Of a stretch of DNA of 64,000 nt, positions 9,086-17,245 are shown piece after piece. Source of the DNA: Martelella alba (lineage in GTDB: Bacteria; Pseudomonadota; Alphaproteobacteria; Rhizobiales; Rhizobiaceae); assembly GCF_006516955.1 (NCBI RefSeq), contig NZ_VHLG01000003.1:248001-312000 (forward strand). The letters run 5' to 3'. The position numbers were made by a program, and so were the translations under genes. How positions within the stretch are numbered: position 1 is the stretch's first letter; every line of letters starts with the position of its first letter. The notes beneath the pieces were generated by a model, which was not told the origin of the DNA, did no database searches, and saw only the letters and a list, made by a program, of their open reading frames with translations.

Positions 9086-9864
9086 TGAAAAGCCGCGCGA
9101 CACAGGTCGCGACCCTTTGGGTCTATCTCGTTTATTTCTTCATGTATCTGCCGGTCGCGATGATCGCGATCTTCTCCTTCAACGCTTCCGAGATCATCGC
9201 TTTTCCGCTGCAGGGTTTTACCTTTCAATGGTATCAGGACACCTTCACTGATTTGCGTTTGCTCGGCGGGTTGAAGCTGACATTTCTCGTCGCCATTCCC
9301 ACCGCGCTGTTTTCCACGATATTGGGCGCGATGGCCGCTCTGGCGCTGACGCGCTTCCCGATCAGGCGGCGGATGCTGTTGCTCGTCCTGATCCTGCTGC
9401 CTTTCCTCATTCCGAAGATGATCCTGGCGGTGGCGCAGCTGATCCTTCTGTCCGATCTCGGCATCGCCCGCACGATCTGGACCATCATCGCCGGACAGAC
9501 GATCATCATCCTGCCTTTCACCACGCTGGTGAACGCCTCGGTGCTGATGCGGATCGACAAGCGGCTGGAGGAAGCGGCCTTTGATCTCGGCGCCAGCCAT
9601 TTCTCGGCCTTTCGCCGTGTGACGCTGCCTTTGATGAAAAATGGCTTGATGGCTGCCTGGTTCATCGCCTTCGTGCTTTCTTCGGCGGAATATGTACTTA
9701 CCTCTTTCCTCTCGGGCCGGGCGCAACCCCTGTCCATTCTGGTGGCATCCGATTTCCGCTTCAATATTTCTCCCGCCCTTGATGCGATCGCGCTTATGCT
9801 GGTCGTCGCCAATATCGCGCTGATCGGGATTGGCGAATTCATTCGCCTGAGATCGCAGAAATAG
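9085..9864 (+). CDS. ABC transporter permease (PotC-like)
   Basis: This second membrane subunit has 259 residues, about six transmembrane helices and the EAA loop EEAAFDLGASHFSAFRRVTL. Its start overlaps the stop of the PotB-like gene. A 40-bp gap separates it from the hydantoinase gene, so importer and ring-opening enzyme are probably co-transcribed. Confidence 0.94.
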   Translation: MKSRATQVATLWVYLVYFFMYLPVAMIAIFSFNASEIIAFPLQGFTFQWYQDTFTDLRLLGGLKLTFLVAIPTALFSTILGAMAALALTRFPIRRRMLLLVLILLPFLIPKMILAVAQLILLSDLGIARTIWTIIAGQTIIILPFTTLVNASVLMRIDKRLEEAAFDLGASHFSAFRRVTLPLMKNGLMAAWFIAFVLSSAEYVLTSFLSGRAQPLSILVASDFRFNISPALDAIALMLVVANIALIGIGEFIRLRSQK

Positions 9865-9904
9865 CGGGCGTTCAGTCTTAGCTTGTGAAAGACAGGAGTG
9901 TTTC

Positions 9905-11323
9905 ATGGCCGATTTCGACCTCCTCATTCGCGGTGGCACCTGCGTGACAGCCGCCGATACATTTGTTGCGGATATTGCCGTCAAGAACGAAACGATCATT
10001 GCGACGGGCACCAATCTCGGTTCTGCCGACAGGGAAATTGATGCGTCCGGCCTGTTGGTGATGCCGGGCGGGATCGACAGCCATGTGCATCTGGATCAGC
10101 CGTCTGATCCCGGCGGTCCGCAAATGGCGGATGGTTTTGAAACCGGTACCCGTTCCGCCATTGCCGGCGGCACGACGACGGTCATTCCCTTCGCGCTGCA
10201 GCCGCGCGGGGCAAGCCTTCGCGACAGTGTGGCCGCCTATCATGAAAAGGCGCGCGGTCAGGCCTATTGCGATTATGGCTTTCATCTGATCATCACCGAT
10301 CCGACGCCAGAGGCGCTGGGGCAGGATCTGCCAGCGCTGGTTCAGAACGGCTACACCTCCTTCAAGGTCTTCATGACCTATGACGACATGGTGCTGAATG
10401 ACCGTCAGCTTCTCGATGTGTTTGACTGCGCGCGTGATTGCAGAGCGCTGGTCATGGTCCATTGCGAGGGTTATGACGCGATCCGCTTCATGACCGAGAA
10501 GCTGGAAAAGGCGGGCAAGACGGCACCCTTCTACCATGGTGTCTCTCGACCGGAAGTGGTGGAGCGGGAGGCCGCGCATCGCGCGATCAGCCATGCGCAG
10601 CTGGTCGATGTGCCGATCATGATCGTCCATGTCTCCGGCCGCGAGGCCATGGAACAGATCCGCTGGGCACAGCAGCGCGGGTTGAAGATCTACGGTGAGA
10701 CCTGCACGCAATATATCGCGCTGACGGCAGACGATATGAAGGGCTTCAACATGGATGCCACGGGTGGTAAATATGTCTGCTCGCCGCCGCCGCGCGATCG
10801 CGCAAGCTGGGATGCCATCTGGGAAGGGATTCGCGGCGGCGTGTTCTCGACCTTTTCGTCTGATCACTGCCCCTTCTATTTCGATGGCCCGAATGGCAAG
10901 ATGTCGGGCAAGGGCAAGACCTCGTTCCGCTGGGTGCCGAACGGCATTCCCGGCGTGGAAAACCGTCTTCAGGTGTTGTTTTCCAAGGGGGTCAGCGAGG
11001 GGCGGATTTCGCTCAATGAATTTGTTGCTCTGACCTCAACCAACCATGCCAAAATGTATGGTCTCTATCCGAAGAAGGGATCAATCGCGCCGGGTTTCGA
11101 CGCCGATCTGGTGCTGTGGGACGCCAATCGCGAGGAAGTCATCACGCAGGACGGCATGCATCACGGCGCAGATTACACCGCCTATGAGGGGCTTAAAGTG
11201 AAGGGCTGGCCGGTGATGACAATCCTGCGCGGCAAAACCGTCTGCGAGGAGGGACGGATTGTGGGGGCGGTCGGCGACGGGCAGTTTCTGCCGCGCGCCA
11301 TTTCCCCTTACGCGGCGGCTTGA
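9905..11323 (+). CDS. hydA: Dihydropyrimidinase / hydantoinase
   Basis: This cyclic amidohydrolase opens dihydropyrimidine or 5-substituted hydantoin rings to N-carbamoyl acids. All expected binuclear metal-site residues are visible: His60 and His62 in DSHVHLDQP, the carboxylated Lys154 in TSFKVFMTYDD, His186 in VMVHCEGY, His242 in IMIVHVSGREA and Asp320 in FSSDHCPFYF. At 472 residues it has the normal family length. The ATG follows an AGGAGTGTTTC ribosome site. Its product would be the substrate of the two carbamoylases encoded by the divergent operon, so import, ring opening and decarbamoylation are together. A transcription terminator follows. Confidence 0.93.
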   Translation: MADFDLLIRGGTCVTAADTFVADIAVKNETIIATGTNLGSADREIDASGLLVMPGGIDSHVHLDQPSDPGGPQMADGFETGTRSAIAGGTTTVIPFALQPRGASLRDSVAAYHEKARGQAYCDYGFHLIITDPTPEALGQDLPALVQNGYTSFKVFMTYDDMVLNDRQLLDVFDCARDCRALVMVHCEGYDAIRFMTEKLEKAGKTAPFYHGVSRPEVVEREAAHRAISHAQLVDVPIMIVHVSGREAMEQIRWAQQRGLKIYGETCTQYIALTADDMKGFNMDATGGKYVCSPPPRDRASWDAIWEGIRGGVFSTFSSDHCPFYFDGPNGKMSGKGKTSFRWVPNGIPGVENRLQVLFSKGVSEGRISLNEFVALTSTNHAKMYGLYPKKGSIAPGFDADLVLWDANREEVITQDGMHHGADYTAYEGLKVKGWPVMTILRGKTVCEEGRIVGAVGDGQFLPRAISPYAAA

Positions 11324-11330
11324 CGATGGA

Positions 11331-11367
11331 CCCGCCGGCACCCGGCAAGGCGCTGGCGGGCTGTTTT
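11331..11367 (+). terminator. Probable terminator after hydA
   Basis: The arms CCCGCCGGC and GCTGGCGGG form a 9-bp stem with one G-T pair, followed by CTGTTTTC. It begins eight bases after the hydA stop codon and closes the ureide island. Confidence 0.6.
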
Positions 11368-11528
11368 CTGCCTCCAGTTGTTTTGGCGAAAGCCAAATTC
11401 CCAGAAAAAGTCTGCGTTCGTGTAAAGTAACATTTTACTGCCCGTTGAGAGGCTGCTCTTATTGCCGTGACCGCTGACAACCTGGTTGTCGCACTTGGAC
11501 TGGTCCTGTTGAAAAGGGTAGCGCAAGC

Positions 11529-13664
11529 ATGGCATCGACGAAGATTACCTGGAGCTGGGGAACCGACACGGTGCTGGATTTTGATCCGGCAACAGACGTG
11601 CTCGATTTTGGCTGGTTTTCATCAAATTTTTTCACGATCGAAGAGGTCGATGGATCAGTGGTGATCTCGATCCCGTCAAACAACCAGACCTATACGCTTT
11701 CCGGCGTCAGCCTTTCCGATCTGACGATCGACAATATCACGGCCAGCGACACAAGTGCCATTTCTGCCTGGGAAGACGCGCTTGCCGATGCCGGCAGCGA
11801 TAGCAGCGATGACGACAGTGACGCTGCCGTTGTTCCCGATGCGCCGGAAAACCTCACGGCGACGACGGTGTCCGAAAGCCAGGTGGAACTGAGCTGGGAT
11901 GCGGCAACCGTGGAGGGAACAGGCACGGTTTCCCAGTACAATGTTTATGTGAATGGTGAACTGGTCGGTACAACAAGCGATACCAGCTATACTATCAGCG
12001 ATCTTGATGCAGATACCGAATATTCCATAACCGTTTCAGCCGTTGACGAGGCAGGAGAATCCGCTACCTCGGATGCGCTCGATGTCACGACAGATGCGAG
12101 CACTGATGACAGTGGCGATACCGATACGGACGATAGCGACACGGGTGACACATCCGGCAGTGACAGCGACGGAAGCTCTGATGATGCCTCCGGCGACGAC
12201 ACATCAGACAGCGATGACAGCGACAGTTCCTCCTCGTCCAAGACCTTCTCGCCCTATATCGACATGAGCCTGAGTTCGGCACAGGATGTGGTGGATATCG
12301 TTTCCGAGGCTGGCCTGAGCGCCGTGACGCTGGCCTTCCTGGTCACATCCGGCACAGATACGATCGGCTGGGGCGGCTCCGGTGATGTCGAGGATGCAAC
12401 GCTTTACAACGGCACCTCCATGGCATCGGTGATTGCCGAGCTTCAGGAAATGGGCGTGGAGGTGACAATCTCGCTCGGTGGGGCCGCCGGATCCGAGGCG
12501 GCAACGACCTTTTCAAGCGTTGATGCACTGGTCGCTGCCTATCAGTCGATCATTGACACCTATGGCGTGACCAAGCTGGATTTCGACATCGAAGGCTCTT
12601 CGCTGTCCGACACCGATGCCAATGATATGCGCAACGAGGCACTGGCAATACTCCAGGCCAACAATCCTGATCTGGAGATTTCCTATACTTTGCCGGTGAC
12701 GACCGATGGGCTTACCGATGCCGGTCTGGCGCTGCTGGAATCGGCTGCTGAGGCCGGGGTTGAGATTTCCTACGTCAACATCATGGCGATGGACTACGGC
12801 GATTATTACGACAGCGGCGATATGGGCGATGATGCCATTTCGGCAGCCGAAGCGACGCTGGCCCAGCTGGATGAACTCGGCATCGATACCCAGCTCGTGA
12901 TCACGCCGATGATTGGCATTAACGATGTGACCTCCGAGGTCTTCACGCTGGAAGACGCTCAGCAGCTTGTCGATTATGTCGAATCCAATGACGATATTGC
13001 CGGCATCTCCATGTGGTCGCTGAGCCGCGATAATGGCGATACGGAAGGTTATGTCTCGGCCGTCGGCAGCGGTCTCAGCCAGGATGACTATGATTTCAGC
13101 ACGATCTTCAATTCGGTGACGACCTCCGACAGTTCGGATGATACGGCTGATGACGACACATCAGACGACACCAGCGATGACACATCGGATACCGATAGCG
13201 GCACGGACGACACGGCAAGCGGCGATACGGGCGACAGTTCAGACAATTCCGATACATCGGACGATGATACGGCCGACAACACGGATGACAGTGACACATC
13301 CGACGACAGCAGTGATGTCGCTGATGACAGCAGCACGGATGATGACAGCACCGGCACGACCACATCGATTGTCTGGAACTGGGGCACCGACACGGTCATT
13401 GATTTCGATCCCTCGACCGATACGCTGGATTTCGGCTGGTTCTCGTCGTCCAATTTCGACATTTCCGAAGAAGACGGCAATGTCGTGATTTCGATCCCGT
13501 CCAACGACCAGACCTATATTCTGGAAGATGTCAGCCTTGCCGATATGACGATCGACGATATCGTCGCCAATGATGCGTCCGCGCTTGCTGAATGGGAAGA
13601 TGCCATCGAGGAAGCACAGGCGGAGGCTGATGCGCTGGACACGACTGATGGTCTGGTGGCCTGA
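11529..13664 (+). CDS. Large acidic GH18-type (chitinase-like) protein, predicted type I secretion substrate
   Basis: The protein has 711 residues and no N-terminal signal peptide. Domains in order: an 85-residue WGTDT domain (4-88), a fibronectin type III domain (about 100-190), an Asp/Ser/Thr linker (about 190-240), a GH18-like TIM-barrel region (about 241-520), a second Asp/Ser/Thr linker (about 530-610), and a second copy of the WGTDT domain (612-696). The GH18 catalytic signature is visible as LDFDIEG, with Asp351, Asp353 and Glu355. The chain ends in DGLVA; an acidic residue followed by hydrophobic residues is typical of C-terminal type I secretion signals. Secretion ATPase and adaptor genes follow after 34 bp. 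Chitin or another N-acetylglucosamine polymer is the likely substrate, but GH18 also includes lectin-like and endo-N-acetylglucosaminidase forms. Confidence 0.85.
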   Translation: MASTKITWSWGTDTVLDFDPATDVLDFGWFSSNFFTIEEVDGSVVISIPSNNQTYTLSGVSLSDLTIDNITASDTSAISAWEDALADAGSDSSDDDSDAAVVPDAPENLTATTVSESQVELSWDAATVEGTGTVSQYNVYVNGELVGTTSDTSYTISDLDADTEYSITVSAVDEAGESATSDALDVTTDASTDDSGDTDTDDSDTGDTSGSDSDGSSDDASGDDTSDSDDSDSSSSSKTFSPYIDMSLSSAQDVVDIVSEAGLSAVTLAFLVTSGTDTIGWGGSGDVEDATLYNGTSMASVIAELQEMGVEVTISLGGAAGSEAATTFSSVDALVAAYQSIIDTYGVTKLDFDIEGSSLSDTDANDMRNEALAILQANNPDLEISYTLPVTTDGLTDAGLALLESAAEAGVEISYVNIMAMDYGDYYDSGDMGDDAISAAEATLAQLDELGIDTQLVITPMIGINDVTSEVFTLEDAQQLVDYVESNDDIAGISMWSLSRDNGDTEGYVSAVGSGLSQDDYDFSTIFNSVTTSDSSDDTADDDTSDDTSDDTSDTDSGTDDTASGDTGDSSDNSDTSDDDTADNTDDSDTSDDSSDVADDSSTDDDSTGTTTSIVWNWGTDTVIDFDPSTDTLDFGWFSSSNFDISEEDGNVVISIPSNDQTYILEDVSLADMTIDDIVANDASALAEWEDAIEEAQAEADALDTTDGLVA
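11538..11792 (+). repeat. WGTDT domain, N-terminal copy
   Basis: This stretch encodes residues 4-88 of the GH18 protein. It aligns without gaps to residues 612-696 with about two thirds identical residues by eye. Shared core motifs are WGTDTV, DFDP, LDFGWFSS, VVISIPSN and WEDA. The motif GTDTV-DFDP-TD-LDFG resembles the end of RTX/serralysin C-terminal domains, but no nonapeptide calcium repeats are present. Confidence 0.85.
13362..13616 (+). repeat. WGTDT domain, C-terminal copy
   Basis: This stretch encodes residues 612-696 of the GH18 protein, the second copy of the domain at the N-terminus. Only about 15 residues follow it, so it sits where a type I secretion signal is expected. Confidence 0.85.
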
Positions 13665-13698
13665 CGCTTTGCGTAAGGTTTTTTCAGGAGGTGGCAGG

Positions 13699-15450
13699 AT
13701 GGGCGGGCAGGGGCAGCCAGACGTGGATCACGCGGTGGAACCCAAAACGCTTATTGCCAGTCTGCGGGCCAGGCCATCTGCATTTTGGGGTGTGCTTCTG
13801 TTCAGCGGCATGGCCAACCTCCTGATGCTGACCGGACCGGTCTTCATGCTGCTGGTCTATGACCGGGTGCTTGTCACCCGGTCGATCCCGACGCTCGTTG
13901 CGATCGGCCTGATCGCAACGGGGCTCTATATCGCCTTTGGCCTGATCAGCTATGCGCGCGGCCGCGTTCTCGCCCGCCTTGCCGATGCACTTGAAACAGA
14001 GGTTGCACCGGCGCTGTTCCGTGTTGAAATCGCTGACAGTTTCAGCGGTGTGCGTTCGGGACGCTATCCGCTTTCCGATCTTTCGACGGTGCGGCGTTTT
14101 CTGCCGTCGTCAACGGCGACAGCCCTGTTCGATCTGCCCTTTGTTCCCCTGTTTCTCGGCCTTCTGGCGATCCTGCACTGGTCCTTGGGGCTTGCCGGAC
14201 TGATCGGTGCCGTCATTGTCATCTGTCTTGCGCTGATCAATATCCGGCTGACGCGTGCTGGTGTTGAACAGGCAACGCTGCGCGGTGCCGGCGCGACTGT
14301 TGTGCTGGAAGAGGCACGGCGCTCGTCGGAGGCGATCACTGCGCTCGGCATGGTGCCGAACCTGCTTGCCCGCTGGACGTCAGCACGCGATGGCGTGATC
14401 GGCGCCGATTATCATGCGGGCAATGTCGGGGCGCGGATATCGGCGATTTCGCGCTCCTTCCGGTTGTTTCTGCAATCCACCATGCTGGCGCTTGGTGCCA
14501 TTCTGGTGATCAATGATCAGGCCAGCGGCGGCGTGATGGTTTCGGCCTCCATCCTGCTCGGCCGGGCGCTTGCGCCGATCGACCAGTCCGTTGCGGGCTG
14601 GCGCACGATCGAGGCATTGCGTGGTGCCTGGCGGCGTATCGATACAGCCCTTGCGCGACAGATGCCGCGGCGGGGAAATGTCGACCTTCCCGCGCCGAAA
14701 GGACATGTCAGCGTGGAAGAACTCGTGGTCATCCCGCCCGGAGAGGTCAAACCGGTTCTGCAAGGCGTTGGCTTCACCCTCGCTCCGGGGGAGGGGCTTG
14801 GCATTCTCGGACCCAGTGCTTCGGGAAAGTCATCGCTGGCCCGGCTTTTGGTCGGTCTGTGGTTTCCTGCATCGGGAACGGTGCGGCTGGACGGCGCCAC
14901 GCTAGATCAGTGGGATCCGGACCGGCTCGGCCGCCATATCGGCTATCTGCCGCAGGATGTGGAACTGATCGGCGGAACGGTCAGGGACTGCATCTGCCGC
15001 CATGCGGAAGACGCCAGCGATGGTGATGTGATTGCGGCTGCCAAGGCGGCCGATGCGCATGAGCTGATCCTGCGTCTCAAGAATGGTTACATGACCCGGC
15101 TGGGGCCGGGCGGGGCTCGGCTTTCGGCCGGCCAGCGCCAGCGGATTGGACTGGCGCGGGCGCTGTTTGGCAATCCCGCGCTGCTGGTGCTGGATGAGCC
15201 GAATGCCAATCTCGATCAGGATGGCGATGCTGCATTGACGGAGGCGATCCGGCGCGCACGTCAGCGTGGCGCTGCCGTGGTGGTGATCACCCATCGCGCT
15301 ACGGCTCTTGCCGCCGTTGATACGGTGCTGGTGCTGAAAGAGGGGCGCATGGTCGCCAAGGGGCCGAAGGAGGCAATCATGCGGCAAATGCTGCGTGGCA
15401 AGGCTGCCCCCGCCGCCATTCCCGGCAATGATGAGAGTATCCGCGCATGA
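13699..15450 (+). CDS. Type I secretion system permease/ATPase (PrtD-like)
   Basis: This fused ABC exporter has 583 residues: an N-terminal membrane domain (about 20-310) and a C-terminal nucleotide-binding domain. Walker A is GILGPSASGKSSLARLL, the signature is LSAGQRQRIGLARAL and Walker B is LLVLDEPNANLDQ. There is no C39 peptidase domain, as in PrtD-type exporters of C-terminal-signal substrates. The start at 13699 is chosen because CAGGAGGTGG lies just upstream; a longer frame would overlap the GH18 gene. Its stop overlaps the start of the HlyD gene (ATGA). The outer-membrane TolC partner is not encoded here. Confidence 0.94.
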   Translation: MGGQGQPDVDHAVEPKTLIASLRARPSAFWGVLLFSGMANLLMLTGPVFMLLVYDRVLVTRSIPTLVAIGLIATGLYIAFGLISYARGRVLARLADALETEVAPALFRVEIADSFSGVRSGRYPLSDLSTVRRFLPSSTATALFDLPFVPLFLGLLAILHWSLGLAGLIGAVIVICLALINIRLTRAGVEQATLRGAGATVVLEEARRSSEAITALGMVPNLLARWTSARDGVIGADYHAGNVGARISAISRSFRLFLQSTMLALGAILVINDQASGGVMVSASILLGRALAPIDQSVAGWRTIEALRGAWRRIDTALARQMPRRGNVDLPAPKGHVSVEELVVIPPGEVKPVLQGVGFTLAPGEGLGILGPSASGKSSLARLLVGLWFPASGTVRLDGATLDQWDPDRLGRHIGYLPQDVELIGGTVRDCICRHAEDASDGDVIAAAKAADAHELILRLKNGYMTRLGPGGARLSAGQRQRIGLARALFGNPALLVLDEPNANLDQDGDAALTEAIRRARQRGAAVVVITHRATALAAVDTVLVLKEGRMVAKGPKEAIMRQMLRGKAAPAAIPGNDESIRA

Positions 15451-16802
15451 GCGAGCCGAATAATATCCGTGAACTGGCCGTTTCCTGCACCCGTCCGCTT
15501 CGCTTCGGATTGCTGGTCACCGGGCTTGTCGTGTTTGGTTTTGGCGGATGGTCGGCCTTCGCCTCGCTGCGCACGGCCGTTGTAGCCTCCGGAACCTTGA
15601 GCGCTGAAGGCGAGACCCGCAGCGTTCAGCATGCCGATGGCGGCATTGTCAGCGCCATTCCGGTGCGTGATGGCGATCACGTCCATCGCGGCGATATCGT
15701 CATGCAGCTTGACCCCACCCAGATCCGCAGCCAGCTTGCGATCGTCGAAAACCAGCTTTACGAGGCGCTTGCCCGCAAGGCGCGGCTGGAGGCGGAGCGT
15801 GATGGCGAGGCCGAGATCCAGCGTCCCAGGCTTCTTGCCGAAATGCTGGCCTCCGACAGGGCCGACATTGTGCCGGATGGCATGGAAGAAACCGGCCGAC
15901 AGGCGGCAGATCGGGTTTTCCTGGGGCAGCAACGTCTGATGAAGGCGCAGCTCAGCAAGGTCGAGGCTGAGGTCAATCAGCTCGAAACAGCGATCGGCCA
16001 GAGCCGCGAGCAGATCACCGGTATCGAGGGTGAGAAGGCCTCGGAAGAGCGCCAGCGCGATCTGATCGTCAAGGAACTCGACAGTATCCGCGAATTGTTC
16101 AAGCAGCAGCTTGTGACGCTTTCGAGGGTCCTGGCGCTTGAGCGGCAGCAGGCTTCGCTTGAGGGCGACATTGCCGGCAATGTTTCCGATATTGCCGCAT
16201 TGAAGCAGTCAATCAGCGAGCAGCAATTGCAGATCCTGCAGACGCGACTCGAATGGCAGGAACAGGTGCTGAGCGATCTGAGGGATGCCGAAAGCGATGT
16301 GCAGGATCTCACTGCCCGGCGCATTGCAGCGCTCGATCAGCTGAGCCGCGTCGATATTCGTGCACCTGTCAGCGGCACGGTTACCAATCTTGCTGTCCAC
16401 ACGATTGGCGGCGTGATCGAGGCGGCTGAGGTGGTGATGGGGATCGTACCGGATGACGAGCCGCTGATCGTTGATGCGAAGGTTGATACATCGGCGGTTG
16501 ATCAACTCTGGCCGGGGCTTCCGGCACGGGTGCGCCTGTCTGCCTTCGACCGCCGCACCACGCCGGAAATCGATGGCAGCGTCATTACGGTTTCAGCTGA
16601 TCGGCTGGTCGATGAGCGCACCAATGGGGCCTATTATGCGGTCAAGGTGCGGCTTGATCAGGATGAGATTGCCGATCTCGGCGAAAAACTGGTGCCGGGC
16701 ATGCCGGCGGAGGTGTTTCTGGTGACTGGCAGCCGCACGCCGATGAGCTATCTGACCAAGCCGCTGACCGACCAGTTTGCGCGGGCGATGCGCGACGATT
16801 GA
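15447..16802 (+). CDS. HlyD-family type I secretion periplasmic adaptor
   Basis: This membrane fusion protein joins the inner-membrane ATPase to an outer-membrane channel. It has 451 residues, with one N-terminal transmembrane segment (about 25-45), a lipoyl/biotinyl half-motif (GGIVSAIPVRDGDHV), a long coiled-coil region (about 150-290), a second lipoyl half (VDIRAPVSGTVTNLAVHT) and a C-terminal beta-barrel region. Length and layout are typical of PrtE/HlyD. The start codon overlaps the stop of the ATPase gene. It completes a dedicated export unit for the upstream GH18 protein. Confidence 0.94.
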   Translation: MSEPNNIRELAVSCTRPLRFGLLVTGLVVFGFGGWSAFASLRTAVVASGTLSAEGETRSVQHADGGIVSAIPVRDGDHVHRGDIVMQLDPTQIRSQLAIVENQLYEALARKARLEAERDGEAEIQRPRLLAEMLASDRADIVPDGMEETGRQAADRVFLGQQRLMKAQLSKVEAEVNQLETAIGQSREQITGIEGEKASEERQRDLIVKELDSIRELFKQQLVTLSRVLALERQQASLEGDIAGNVSDIAALKQSISEQQLQILQTRLEWQEQVLSDLRDAESDVQDLTARRIAALDQLSRVDIRAPVSGTVTNLAVHTIGGVIEAAEVVMGIVPDDEPLIVDAKVDTSAVDQLWPGLPARVRLSAFDRRTTPEIDGSVITVSADRLVDERTNGAYYAVKVRLDQDEIADLGEKLVPGMPAEVFLVTGSRTPMSYLTKPLTDQFARAMRDD

Positions 16803-16810
16803 AGACCGCT

Positions 16811-17245
16811 TCAGGCGTCCGGCTGCCAGATTTCCTTATGGCCAAAGCCTTTCGCATTGTCGGTAAGTTTGATCATCAATGGCGAAAGCGCCCAGAGTGG
16901 CGCTTTCATGCCGGAGATCTCGGGAAAGGCGGCGATGAAGGAGGCGTGCCCGGATTGCGCCTCTGCCCCTTCAAGCATGGTTGCATGGCCCTCGATCTGG
17001 ATGCCGCAGAGCCGGGCAATATCACGCTCCTGACCGGCAATGGTGGCGGCAACGGCGCCAGCCCTCATCAGCGCATCGCCATGACGTGTTGACGTGGCCG
17101 TGAAGAACAGCAACCGCCGTGCTGCAAGATCCGGCACATAAAAAACGCTTGCAGCCCATGGCCTGCCATCTGCGCTGACGGCAAGCGATATCACATGGTG
17201 GCTCAGGAGAAAGGCGTCAATCGTTTCCGAGTAGGCTGCCGTCAT
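16811..17245 (-). CDS. UPF0306 / YhbP-like protein (pyridoxamine-phosphate-oxidase-like fold)
   Basis: This small protein of 144 residues has the C-terminal pattern IKLTDNAKGFGHKEIW, which closely matches the end of E. coli YhbP (recalled, not searched). The N-terminal part (HHVISLAV; FYVPDLAARRLLFFT) fits a split-barrel flavin-binding fold. The biochemical role of the family is not established. The ATG at 17245 is preferred over a TTG 15 codons upstream. With this start the gene overlaps the end of the double-LysR gene by 29 bp, suggesting coupled expression. It is convergent with the HlyD gene. Confidence 0.82.
   Translation of the reverse strand: MTAAYSETIDAFLLSHHVISLAVSADGRPWAASVFYVPDLAARRLLFFTATSTRHGDALMRAGAVAATIAGQERDIARLCGIQIEGHATMLEGAEAQSGHASFIAAFPEISGMKAPLWALSPLMIKLTDNAKGFGHKEIWQPDA

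Noticed and set aside
11383-11396. TTGGC-GAAA-GCCAA hairpin as a terminator or riboswitch stem
   Set aside because: The 5-bp stem has no U-tract, and a better terminator lies just upstream.
12100-13360. Repetitive Asp/Ser/Thr codons looking like a tandem repeat or RTX array
   Set aside because: No fixed repeat period and no GGxGxD nonapeptides. They are low-complexity linkers within the GH18 protein.
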